Source: Myxococcales bacterium
GTDB taxonomy: Bacteria > Myxococcota_A > Polyangia > Palsa-1104 > JAEUJZ01
Direction: 5' to 3'
Assembly: GCA_016794365.1 (NCBI GenBank)
Contig: JAEUKB010000018.1
Coordinates: 1-59,949 of the forward strand
DNA: 59,949 nucleotides
Positions 25,397-33,895 of this stretch are shown here, in pieces. The notes under the pieces were generated by a model. It was not told the DNA's origin. It did no database searches and saw only the letters and a list, made by a program, of their open reading frames with translations. The translations under genes were made by a program, and so were the position numbers. Within the stretch, counting starts at the first letter, position 1. Every line of letters begins with the position of its first letter.

Positions 25397-27325
25397 GTGA
25401 CTTGGCTTGGGCGTGGGATTGTGGTTGTGCTGTGGCTGGTTCTCGGGGTGGTTGCGCTGCCCGTTGCAGTGGCCAGTGAGCCGACGATCGCGTCGCCGCG
25501 TGAGCTGGAACCGGCGCCTGCGCGTCCACCGCTGCTCGTTGGAACAGAGACCTATCAAGGGAGCTGGGAATACCGTTACGGAGACTCTCCGCGTGACGTT
25601 CGTGGGCTGCCGCTGTGGGCGCACGATCCATCGCTGAAAGGCTGGCTTCCGCTGCCCAGCTTGACGAGTCCTCCGGGCCGAAGTGGTCACAACTACGTCT
25701 GGCTGCGTACCAAGCTGCAAGGTCCGATCGTCTCTGATCCGACGCTAGAGCTAGAGATTGTCGATCAGATCTTTGAAGCGTATCTGGATGGACAGCTCAT
25801 CTATCAGTTCGGTCAGCTCGACGGAAATGATGCGAAAGCACGACGCTTTTTGGGCTATCCCGCGCACTACCTTTCGCTTTCGGATTCCGCGATGAATCTG
25901 GGTGACTATCGCGGCAAAATCCTGACGCTGCGTATCTATTCAGAGCACATCAACATCGGCGTGTTCGGTCAGGTCAGCATTGGTACGCGCGCTCTCCTTC
26001 TTGCCAATGTCGTGCGAAAGGATGCAGGCAAGCTGATCGTCGGTGTGGTGCTGTGCGCGGTCGGTCTGTTTGTCGCGATGCTGTTTCTGTATGAGCGCGG
26101 GGATCGCGGCTACGGATACTATGCGCTGTTCGCGTTTTCGACCGGACTGTGGATCTTGTGTCAGAGCAAGCTGCGGGGAGAGTTTTCGAGCACTCCGCTG
26201 CTGATTACGTACATTGAGCTGTTCGCGTTCTACTTCGCGGTGATCGGTGTGATGCTGTATCTGGAACGCACGATGGGACGCGGTCCGTTTGGTCTCAGCT
26301 GGCTGATTCCTCGAGTGATGCTGGTCTATGTCTTTTGTGCTTCGCTGCTGATGCTGTTCGGTGTGGTGAAGCTCCTTCCGACACTGTTTCCGTTTCAGGC
26401 GCTGCTGCTGTTTTCGGTGATCTATACGCTGGCTCTGGTCGCGCATCACATCTACAAAGGGGACGCCGATGCGCGGCTGTTTGGGCTGGGATTTTCGTGC
26501 GCTACGATGACGGTGGCTTACGATGTACTTGGTGCCATCGGAGTGGTTCCGCGCATCAACCTGGCGTCGAGTCATCTCGGTCAAGGTCTGTTTGTGCTGA
26601 TGCTGGGACTGATTCTGGTGCGACGCTTTCGCTTGGTTCACTTGGATCTCATCGCGGCCAAGACAGCGCTGTTGGAACAGGTGGATGCGCTGGCTGCACG
26701 TAACTCCGAGATCGAGCTTCTCAACTCGGAACTTCGTCATCAGATCGAAGCGCGCTCGCGTGCGCTGGTGGACTCCCTGATCGATAGTGATCATGAAGGG
26801 GGACACGCAAACCTGTCTTTGTTAGAGCACGGACAGACCATCAACAAGCGCTATCGAGTGGTGCGTGTGCTCGGTCAAGGTGCGATGGGAGTCGTCTACG
26901 AAGTCGAGCGCTTGATCGACAAGCGACGCCTCGCTGCGAAGGTCTTGTCCAGTCATGCCGGTCGGGAATCGCTCGCGCGCTTTGTCAGAGAAGCGCAGCT
27001 TTTGGCGCACCTCGATCATCCCAGCTTGGTCAAGATCACCGACGTAGACATCACCGATCAGCGCGTGGCCTATATCGTGATGGAGCTTGTGAACGGAACC
27101 ACCTTGGCACAGCAGCATGCGCGCTATCGGGATCTGTCGTTTGTGCTGCCCGTTCTGCGTCAAATTGCCGACGCACTCGCCAAAGTCCACAGCGAAGGAA
27201 TCGTCCACCGAGAACTTGTCCCGCTGCTTGTGCGACGACAGATCTGGCACAAGCGAAGGCAGAGGAACGCGCTCGGAACAAACAGTGCGCAGGTCGGGGT
27301 TCGGTGGCGCAGCTACTGTTTTTGA
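25397..27325 (+). CDS. 7TM receptor fused to a truncated Ser/Thr kinase domain
   Basis: A 642-residue protein. Signal segment (VVVLWLVLGVVALPVAVA), an extracellular domain at about 35-200 of the 7TMR-DISM type (NYVWLRTKLQG, LELEIVDQIFEAYLDGQLIYQFG), then seven membrane helices at about 205-420, a coiled coil (AAKTALLEQVDALAARNSEIELLNSELRH at about 420-455), and a kinase domain from about 487. The kinase has the glycine loop GQGAMG (493-498) and Lys515, but at the catalytic loop it reads HRE (604-606) instead of HRD and the next 36 residues are basic and unlike any kinase. There is no DFG and no C-lobe. It therefore cannot be a normal kinase: truncated or a pseudogene. The start is GTG with a GGGGGG tract upstream. 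It ends 13 bp inside the convergent gene at 27313. Confidence 0.8.
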   Translation: MTWLGRGIVVVLWLVLGVVALPVAVASEPTIASPRELEPAPARPPLLVGTETYQGSWEYRYGDSPRDVRGLPLWAHDPSLKGWLPLPSLTSPPGRSGHNYVWLRTKLQGPIVSDPTLELEIVDQIFEAYLDGQLIYQFGQLDGNDAKARRFLGYPAHYLSLSDSAMNLGDYRGKILTLRIYSEHINIGVFGQVSIGTRALLLANVVRKDAGKLIVGVVLCAVGLFVAMLFLYERGDRGYGYYALFAFSTGLWILCQSKLRGEFSSTPLLITYIELFAFYFAVIGVMLYLERTMGRGPFGLSWLIPRVMLVYVFCASLLMLFGVVKLLPTLFPFQALLLFSVIYTLALVAHHIYKGDADARLFGLGFSCATMTVAYDVLGAIGVVPRINLASSHLGQGLFVLMLGLILVRRFRLVHLDLIAAKTALLEQVDALAARNSEIELLNSELRHQIEARSRALVDSLIDSDHEGGHANLSLLEHGQTINKRYRVVRVLGQGAMGVVYEVERLIDKRRLAAKVLSSHAGRESLARFVREAQLLAHLDHPSLVKITDVDITDQRVAYIVMELVNGTTLAQQHARYRDLSFVLPVLRQIADALAKVHSEGIVHRELVPLLVRRQIWHKRRQRNALGTNSAQVGVRWRSYCF

Positions 27326-28848
27326 AGAAGCAGCAGCGACAGCGACTTCTTGCCACCGGGACCGTAGTCGATGCGCTCGATGGTCTTCCAGCCCAGCTCC
27401 GCGAGGCTGTCACTTAGCAGCTTGGGATCGTAGCGACGGAATCGCCACATCAGAAAGCGTCGATCGGGCCGACCATCGCGCATCTTGACGCGGGCAATTG
27501 CATCAAAGCCGTAGCTGCCGGGCACTCCACCCGACGGAGCCAGCTCCCAGCGAATGTCTACATCTTCTGCGCCTTGACAGTAGCGACGAATCGGACCGCT
27601 CAGCCAGGTCGCATGCGACGGACGCAGCTTGCCACTGCCGGTCGGATCGAGCTTTAAGATCTTTTGGCGATCATGACTGGGTGCCAGCGCGATCGAGATA
27701 TCGCATAGAAACAGCTCGCCAGGGGAACAGCAGCTTAGCGTGTCTCGGAAATAGCGTAGTTCATCGCTTAGATTGACCAGCGTATATCCCAGCATGGCAA
27801 ACAAGCGCGCACGACCGCGCAGCGGATTTACCAGCATGGGCATCTTCGGCATATCCAGAAAGCTACCGTGAATCGTATACGTACGAATATCGGGTAGCGT
27901 ATCGCAACAGTGCCGATTGGCTGCATTGAGCAGCGAGTGACTGACATCCAGCAAAAACAGCTCTGTCTGTCGCGGCATTCGCAGCTTTTGCTGAAGATGT
28001 TTTACCAGCGAAGCCTCGGTCCGTCCGTCTCCACAGCCGAGCGCCGTCATGGTCAGTGCTTGATCTCCGACCAGTGCGGCGATGCGCTGGGCCATCGTTG
28101 CAAACGGCACGTTATCCCGATATTCTCCGTCGTATTCCGGGGAAGAACACGTCGCCATCCAGTCCTTTGCACTCTGATGATCGATGTAGACCAGCGTCTG
28201 TTCCAGCTGACCGCTTTGGGCATTCATCGTCTCAGCCAACTGCGTAATCATCCCCACTGGATCATACGTGGGTCCAAGCCATGAGGTCGGCGTGTGACGG
28301 TAGCCCGCGCTCATCTCGGCGGACAGCTCGATGTCGCTGACGCGCAGATTGAGCTCTGGCACCGCCAGCAGCTTCAGCATCAGGCTGCGTCGTGCCCGCC
28401 GGGTGTGATGCTCAAGCTGACGGATGGTCGTCGCGGTGACGCCGACTCGCTCGGCCAGCCATTCCTGGGTTAGACCCGCCGCAGTCCGTCGCTGATACAG
28501 TCGCTCGCCAAACTTCACCCAGTCAATCGGCCCAATCGCTTCGCTGTCGTCCGTGTCCCCCACCAGCGTCAGCGCTTCTTGAATCGCTCGCACCGCGCGG
28601 TTGTGATCTTTGACAAGCTGCGGCGACAGAAGCTGAAGCGCGTGCAGCGTATCCACCAGCTTGCTCTGCACCCGGGTCAGTTGTCCGACGGAGTCCTCTA
28701 GCGCCGAGTCCTGCGTCGGAAGCTCTGGGGGCATCACGTGCTCTGCATCCGGCGGCATACTGTTGAGCTCGTCGCTCGCGGGCTCTGTCTGCTGTGGCAT
28801 GGACGGTTTCAGCATGGGCGACTTCTTCATTGTGGCCACAGATAGCAT
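27313..28848 (-). CDS. XRE-family HTH fused to an EgtD-like SAM methyltransferase
   Basis: A 511-residue protein with two parts. Residues about 105-170 are an XRE-type helix-turn-helix (FGERLYQRRTAAGLTQEWLAERVGVTATTIRQLEHHTRRARRS). Residues about 230-510 match the histidine-specific methyltransferase fold of EgtD: NVPFATMAQRIAALVG, the SAM motif LTMTALGCGDGRTEASLVKHL, ELFLLDVSHSLLNAA and LFAMLGYTLVNLSDELRYFRDTL. EgtD trimethylates histidine for ergothioneine; the DNA-binding fusion suggests a methyltransferase-regulator or a sensor of its own substrate. No ergothioneine genes are adjacent. The first 100 residues are Pro/Ser/Met-rich and probably flexible. Start at 28848 is uncertain; internal ATGs exist nearby. 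Confidence 0.8.
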   Translation of the reverse strand: MLSVATMKKSPMLKPSMPQQTEPASDELNSMPPDAEHVMPPELPTQDSALEDSVGQLTRVQSKLVDTLHALQLLSPQLVKDHNRAVRAIQEALTLVGDTDDSEAIGPIDWVKFGERLYQRRTAAGLTQEWLAERVGVTATTIRQLEHHTRRARRSLMLKLLAVPELNLRVSDIELSAEMSAGYRHTPTSWLGPTYDPVGMITQLAETMNAQSGQLEQTLVYIDHQSAKDWMATCSSPEYDGEYRDNVPFATMAQRIAALVGDQALTMTALGCGDGRTEASLVKHLQQKLRMPRQTELFLLDVSHSLLNAANRHCCDTLPDIRTYTIHGSFLDMPKMPMLVNPLRGRARLFAMLGYTLVNLSDELRYFRDTLSCCSPGELFLCDISIALAPSHDRQKILKLDPTGSGKLRPSHATWLSGPIRRYCQGAEDVDIRWELAPSGGVPGSYGFDAIARVKMRDGRPDRRFLMWRFRRYDPKLLSDSLAELGWKTIERIDYGPGGKKSLSLLLLQKQ

Positions 28849-29220
28849 GCCCTGTGGGGTGCGGAAGTCCTTTTCAGCGACGGAAATACGGTCGAGCTCG
28901 CTGTTCTTTGTGAAGCAAGCACCAGCGATGCGCAGAAGCTCCGGCTCGGCTGGCGGAGCACGTCGAACCCGATCCGCCAGGGTCGGTCAGCGGTCTGGCT
29001 GCGTGTCTTTTGATTCTGGGCTCCTGTCGGCGCTGGGGCGTGGGCTCGCTTCGACGGAGAGTTGCGTGTTTCGAGACATTGTGTACTTTTCGAGACAAAT
29101 ACCGCGCGTACGTTCCATGTGTTCGCGTATCATCGACGGAATGCATCAGCACACACGGCTTGCTTGTGCGACGCCAGCGAGCCGTTCAAAGAACCAAGCG
29201 GACGAGAGGAGAACAGATCG
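28849..29220. other. Intergenic region, no gene seen
   Basis: This 372-bp divergent region between the HTH-methyltransferase and the RRM gene should contain both promoters. No repeat, palindrome or convincing small frame was recognised. The frame leading into the RRM protein is open from 29062 but lacks a ribosome binding site there. Confidence 0.6.
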
Positions 29221-29694
29221 ATGAGTTTTGGAGTAGGAGGTGGCAAGCGTGATCGAGAAGCAGCTCGCGACCGCAAGAAAAAGGAAAAAGAAGAGCGACT
29301 GCGACACAATCGAGCACTGCGCGCCAAAGGGCTCGATCCAGATACCGACATTGTTGCAACCAACGCCTCACAGCAGATGGATGAGGTCAAGCTAGAAGAC
29401 ATCAACATATCTGGCGTTGCGCCGCGTGGACCGAAGGGCTCGAACGGACCCACAAAGCTCTTCGTTGGCGGGCTCAGCTGGGATACCGAGAGCGAGCAGC
29501 TCAAGGCGGCGTTCAGTCCGTTTGGTGTGCTGCGAGAGTCCAACGTCGTCACCGATCGCTTGACGGGACGCTCGCGTGGGTTTGGCTTTGTGGTGTTTGA
29601 AAAGCCACAAGATGCAGCCGTTGCCGCGCGTGAAATGAATGGCGCAGAGCTAGACGGTCGTACCATCCGCGTCAATGCAGCGGATCGCGGCTAA
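29221..29694 (+). CDS. RNA-binding protein with one RRM domain
   Basis: A 157-residue protein. The start at 29221 is supported by GAGAGGAGAA 8-17 bases upstream. Residues 1-70 are a charged, probably flexible region (KRDREAARDRKKKEKEERLRHNRALR). Residues about 75-157 form one RRM: RNP2 is KLFVGGLSW and RNP1 is RGFGFVVF, with ADRG at the end. Most bacterial RRM proteins (about 80-150 residues, in cyanobacteria and some proteobacteria) lack such a basic N-terminal arm. It could bind RNA in cold or stress adaptation. It is a single gene with a long non-coding region downstream. Confidence 0.92.
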   Translation: MSFGVGGGKRDREAARDRKKKEKEERLRHNRALRAKGLDPDTDIVATNASQQMDEVKLEDINISGVAPRGPKGSNGPTKLFVGGLSWDTESEQLKAAFSPFGVLRESNVVTDRLTGRSRGFGFVVFEKPQDAAVAAREMNGAELDGRTIRVNAADRG

Positions 29695-30615
29695 CCAAGC
29701 TGTTTTGGAACCAAGCTCGCTCCACCGATTCATGTATAGGCAGGCACAAGCTTGCTGAAGTTGGATCGTCGAGCGTGCGACCGTCTTTTCTGTTGGCTTT
29801 CGCTGTCAGTTTTTTCCGTCAGCCGAGCGGGCCGGCGGCTTGAGGAACCCAGACCAGCCACTTCCCGACGGGAATTGAGTTCATCGGGCTCTGAAGCCTG
29901 AGTAAATCAGCTAACAAATTCTCGTCGAGAACTTCTATTTTTTATGCGTCCTAGGAAGTGCGCGGGAAGCGTAGGCCCGCTGGATGGTAACGAAGCGCTC
30001 GCTAGGACCAGGACGCAGTGCGAAACCAAGGAAAACTGCGCGATCTGCCAGGTCTGTGGACCTTTCGTGGCCCAACACGCCCAGACCGAGAGCCAGCCAG
30101 TGAAGTCAGCTCGGCCAAACCAGCAATCGGCGCGAGCGGAACCAGCGCCAATCAGCACAGGACGCGGCCAGTGCATCGAGTCAAGACAGACGGAGCGCCG
30201 AGCCTCTGCGCGATCAACCGAGAGCTCCATCCGATCGGTGTCCAGTTGTGATGGCTCGTCCGTTACCAAACGAAACAAGAGACGGGCTGGCGATCGTGAG
30301 CGTCCAGAGCGCAGCCGTACAGTCGAGTGCAGGCCGGGCGAAAAGCCAGCGATGGATCGCGATCGGCTCATGACCAGAGCAGTCACAAGCGATCAACCGC
30401 TGCGGCTGCTCGCTTGGCTGCGTGTTCGCCTGGGCTAGACTGCCCCGCTTGACCTACTCCGCCCACTGCGGTACGCAGATCGTAATTACAGCACCTTGCG
30501 GGTGTTGTATGAATCGGAAACGATCCTTCAAGGACGATCGAAAGAAGGGATACGCCCTCGCCAATGCCCACCTTCCATCGTGTCAAGTAGCGATGACTTT
30601 GTTGTGAGAGCAAAC
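29695..30615. other. 0.9 kb without a credible protein gene
   Basis: This long gap precedes the restriction endonuclease. Open frames exist on both strands (about 160 codons each), but they are rich in Arg, Ser and Gln, use rare AGG/AGA/CGA codons, and have no plausible start context, so they look like chance. The region includes the imperfect repeat at 29842-29899. It could hold a structured RNA, a decayed gene or the edge of an inserted block. Confidence 0.55.
29842..29899. repeat. Imperfect repeat A flanking the restriction-modification block
   Basis: This segment aligns without gaps to 33732-33789: 32 of 44 bases match in the core (29856-29899) and about 40 of 58 overall. The core forms a small hairpin, TTCCC-GAC-GGGAA here and CCCC-GAC-GGGG in the other copy, so the stem is conserved by paired changes. 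The two copies have the same orientation and enclose the XamI-like pair and the PH-like gene. They could be junctions of an inserted block or two copies of a common regulatory hairpin. Confidence 0.6.
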
Positions 30616-31569
30616 ATGCCAGCTAATCTCGATAAGCCGCACAATTGGAAACACGATATTAGACGATCCGTTGACATGTATAATGACTGGTTTATGAAGT
30701 TTGCGCCTGTTGCTTTCCGTGAAACACGGATCAAGGTTACTAAGGATGTTGAAAAGACGCTCAAAATCACGAACAATCTGAACGATATCAGTGTGATGGT
30801 ACTGAAGAATCATCCGAAAATATTACCGACGCTACGGATGTCAACCTGCCCACCCATTGCGGTTGATCGCTTGATTGGTCTCAGTAATGTGCAAAAAAGT
30901 CTCGTCCTATGTCTTGAAGAAGGCCGTCTTCCTAAGCGTATGTCTGACACTCAGCTAGACACCGAGCTATCTATGGTCGCTGCCATCATCCGTCGTATGG
31001 TAGATCCCGATATCTTTGCTTGGCTGGTCGGCGGACGTATTCCACAATCCGATGAAGTTCATCGTGCCGCAACCATTGTTGCCGATCGGCTGAGTAATGC
31101 TGATGCAAACCCTATCATTCGCAATGCACAAGAAACGCGTCAGCTCACTGCCATCGCTACATGGCTCGAAGCACGCGGCTATAGGAAGTGTGACTCAGGC
31201 ACCAAATACAACACCATGCCTGCTGGTACTTACGGCTTCCGGATCAACATTCCTGTGAGTGCTAAGGATTTGAAGTCCACTATCAACATTCCGATCGACA
31301 CAGTTGTGATGCCACTATCTGCAAAGCCCGGGACGCTTCCACTTATGATCGAAGCGAAGTCGGCTGGCGACTACACGAACACCAACAAGCGACGGAAAGA
31401 AGAGGCGCAAAAGATTAACCAACTTCGGAGCACGTATGGAGAAACTGTGCGCTTCGTTCTGTTTCTGTGTGGATATTTTGATACCCAGTATCTGGGTTAC
31501 GAAGCTGGCGAAGGGATCGATTGGGTGTGGGAGCATCGTATCGACGATCTTGCACAGTTTGAGATTTAG
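30616..31569 (+). CDS. XamI-like type II restriction endonuclease
   Basis: A 317-residue endonuclease resembling the XamI family (known members cut GTCGAC). Family-like blocks: HNWKHDIRRSVDMYNDWFMKFAPVAFRETRI, RMSTCPPIAVDRLIGLS, VADRLSNADANPIIRNAQETRQLTAI. A PD-(D/E)xK-type centre is suggested by Asp in NIPIDTVVMPL and the pair IEAKSAGD. The start at 30616 (MPANLDKPHNW) is preferred because upstream sequence is unlike the family. The gene is AT-richer than the genome, as expected for a mobile restriction system. It ends 3 bp before the methylase ATG, so the pair is one operon. Specificity is inferred from the family only. Confidence 0.85.
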   Translation: MPANLDKPHNWKHDIRRSVDMYNDWFMKFAPVAFRETRIKVTKDVEKTLKITNNLNDISVMVLKNHPKILPTLRMSTCPPIAVDRLIGLSNVQKSLVLCLEEGRLPKRMSDTQLDTELSMVAAIIRRMVDPDIFAWLVGGRIPQSDEVHRAATIVADRLSNADANPIIRNAQETRQLTAIATWLEARGYRKCDSGTKYNTMPAGTYGFRINIPVSAKDLKSTINIPIDTVVMPLSAKPGTLPLMIEAKSAGDYTNTNKRRKEEAQKINQLRSTYGETVRFVLFLCGYFDTQYLGYEAGEGIDWVWEHRIDDLAQFEI

Positions 31570-31572
31570 ATT

Positions 31573-33156
31573 ATGAATGCCACAATGTCTATTGAAGAGC
31601 GGCGCGTTGTTCTGCAAAATAATCTGGATACGATCAAGACACAGGCTGAACGTAACAGGTTAGGACAGTTTGCTACGCCAACGGAGTTAGCATCTGATAT
31701 GCTCTCCTATGCACGTAGATTGATGCCCGCCAATTCGTCTATCCGGTTTCTGGATCCTGCAATCGGCACCGGTTCTTTCTATTCAGCTCTTCTCCGTGAG
31801 TTTCCAAGCGAACGAATTGAGGCTGCAAGCGGCTTTGAAATTGATCCTCACTACGGTGAGCCTGCTCGTGCGTTGTGGAACGATCCAAGGCTCAAGCTCA
31901 CGTTGGGCGATTTCACGACGAGCGCGCAACCGAAGGACGGCGGTGTGAGCAATCTTGTGATCTGCAATCCCCCTTATGTGCGACACCATCATCTGGACAA
32001 GGCAGCCAAAGAACGGCTGCTCCATGCGACAATTGCTTCGTCCGGTATGAAATTGGACGGACTTGCTGGATTGTATTGCTATTTTATTGGCCTCGCACAT
32101 GCATGGATGGAAGCTGATGCGATTGCCGGTTGGCTGATTCCAAGTGAATTCATGGATGTAAAGTATGGCGTACCTGTTAAGCGTTATTTGCTAAATGATG
32201 TTGAGCTACTCCGCGTCCATCGGTTTGATCCTAACGAGTTACAGTTTGGCGATGCGCTAGTTTCCTCTGCCGCTGTCTGGTTCCGCAAGCGCAAACCAAC
32301 TGCTGCTCACAAGGTTGAGTTTTCCTACGGCGGAACGCTCACGAAGCCAGCGATTTCTCGAATGGTATTTCTGAATGATCTGAAAGACTCTGCAAAGTGG
32401 ACAGGGATTGCAAATTTTGGTGTACGTGCGGTAAGCGCTGGGCCACGCCTCGCCGATTTCTTTACAATCAAGCGCGGCATTGCTACCGGAGACAATGGCT
32501 TCTTCATCATGTCTCGCGATGAAATTGTATCTCGTGATCTGCCGATGGAATTTTTCAGGCCGATCCTGCCAGGACCACGTCATCTCGAAACGGATATTGT
32601 CGAATCAAATGTTGACGGCACACCAAAGCTTGTTAAGCAACTTTTTATGCTAGACTGTCGGATTCCAGAGACTCAACTGAAAGACCAATATCCGACACTT
32701 TGGGCGTATTACCAATCTGGTAAGCCGAAGGTATCTGAGACGTACCTTTGTAGCCACCGCAAACCTTGGTACGCACAAGAGAAGCGACCGCCTGCCCTCT
32801 TTATCTGCACATACATGGGACGGAACTTGGCGAAACGGGACAAGCCGTTCCGCTTCATCTTGAATCGGTCACAGGCTACGGCTGCAAACGTCTATCTTCT
32901 GCTCTATCCCAAGTTAGAGCTTGCTAATGCGATAGCCAACAATGCCAAGCTTGCGCTACGGATTTGGGAGTTTCTGAACGGGATCGACTCTGCGACACTG
33001 CTCGGCGAGGGCCGTGTCTATGGGGGCGGCCTGTATAAGCTGGAGCCAAAGGAACTTGCGAACGTGCCAGCGGAAGCAATTGCAGATATGTTACCGAACG
33101 TCGCGAATCGGCCTACCAAGCAACGCGAACTGTTTGTGCAGGAAACCATCTATTGA
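31573..33156 (+). CDS. Adenine-specific DNA methyltransferase, Eco57I/XamI-type
   Basis: A 527-residue N6-adenine methyltransferase that should protect the host from the upstream endonuclease. SAM motif I is FLDPAIGTGSF (59-69), the catalytic motif IV is NPPY (132-135, VICNPPYVRHHH), and the N-terminal block LGQFATPTELASDML is typical of the family. The C-terminal half is the target-recognition part. It starts 3 bp after the endonuclease. The sequence is AT-richer than the surrounding genes, matching the endonuclease. Length fits known XamI-type methylases. Confidence 0.92.
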   Translation: MNATMSIEERRVVLQNNLDTIKTQAERNRLGQFATPTELASDMLSYARRLMPANSSIRFLDPAIGTGSFYSALLREFPSERIEAASGFEIDPHYGEPARALWNDPRLKLTLGDFTTSAQPKDGGVSNLVICNPPYVRHHHLDKAAKERLLHATIASSGMKLDGLAGLYCYFIGLAHAWMEADAIAGWLIPSEFMDVKYGVPVKRYLLNDVELLRVHRFDPNELQFGDALVSSAAVWFRKRKPTAAHKVEFSYGGTLTKPAISRMVFLNDLKDSAKWTGIANFGVRAVSAGPRLADFFTIKRGIATGDNGFFIMSRDEIVSRDLPMEFFRPILPGPRHLETDIVESNVDGTPKLVKQLFMLDCRIPETQLKDQYPTLWAYYQSGKPKVSETYLCSHRKPWYAQEKRPPALFICTYMGRNLAKRDKPFRFILNRSQATAANVYLLLYPKLELANAIANNAKLALRIWEFLNGIDSATLLGEGRVYGGGLYKLEPKELANVPAEAIADMLPNVANRPTKQRELFVQETIY

Positions 33157-33294
33157 GCCTTCCTCATACCGGCGATAGCATCACTCAATCGGCGGTTGCG
33201 ACAATGGCGTACCCTTGGTGCCTCGTTGTAACAGGCGAGCCCCCTTGAGTATTTCTTTGGATGTGCTAGGCCTCGCGGCGAGGAGGCAAGGCTG

Positions 33295-33615
33295 ATGACG
33301 GTGCTGTATTCGGATTCCACAGTCGAATGCGATGATGATGCGATCACCATCCGAAACTATTACTTTCCGGGAGTGAGCAAGCGCATCCCGTACTCGCGGA
33401 TTCGCGAAGCGACGAGCCGCAGCATGGACATGTGGACCGGTAGGCTGCGGTTGTGGGGCACCGGCGACTTCCGACACTGGTATCCGCTCGACACAGCCCG
33501 CGTCAACAAGAGCACGGCCATCATTATTGACAAGGGCGATGCCATCCGTGCGGTTGTGACGCCCGACGACAGCGCAGCCGTGCTCCGCATCCTCCGCGAC
33601 AAGATGGCGGGGTGA
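33295..33615 (+). CDS. Small PH-domain-like protein of unknown function
   Basis: A 106-residue protein, MTVLYSDSTVECDDDAITIRNYYFPG..., with alternating strands and a C-terminal helix (DDSAAVLRILRDKMAG) that suggest a bacterial PH-like fold. The start follows GAGGAGG at a good distance. The segments KRIPYSRI and TGRLRLWGTGDFRHWYPLD recall small PH-domain proteins found next to varied genes in Gram-negative bacteria. Composition is normal for the genome, unlike the preceding methylase. The role is unknown; it might be membrane associated through lipid binding. Confidence 0.65.
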   Translation: MTVLYSDSTVECDDDAITIRNYYFPGVSKRIPYSRIREATSRSMDMWTGRLRLWGTGDFRHWYPLDTARVNKSTAIIIDKGDAIRAVVTPDDSAAVLRILRDKMAG

Positions 33616-33731
33616 TTGGGAGACGGCATGGGAGTGGGCAAGGATGCCTCTGATTTTGCGCAGCGGAGAGCCCGACAGGTTGCGCGGCGCTTTCAGTCCG
33701 TTCCCTGCGCTACCGAGAGAAAGACCCTTCT

Positions 33732-33789
33732 AGGGAACAGAAACAAGCCGTTCCCCGACGGGGTTTGAGTTCACCGAGATTTAAAACCA
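33732..33789. repeat. Imperfect repeat B flanking the restriction-modification block
   Basis: Partner of 29842-29899 in the same orientation. The hairpin CCCC-GAC-GGGG corresponds to TTCCC-GAC-GGGAA in the other copy, a paired change. It lies upstream of the PI-PLC gene and downstream of the PH-like gene. Confidence 0.6.
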
Positions 33790-33895
33790 GCCAATCGGAA
33801 TGCTTGTCGCTGCACTGCGTCAACGGTTCCCTGTCTGCGAGTCCATGCGGAAGGGAATTGCGCTGTGCATCCCGCTTCGTAGTAGGTTTGCGGAC

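Noticed and set aside
29944..30438. Open frame of 164 codons on the plus strand (and 159 codons on minus) in the gene-free region
   Set aside because: Amino-acid and codon use are unlike the other genes, there is no ribosome binding site and no recognisable domain. The CxxC pair at CAICQVCG alone is not enough.
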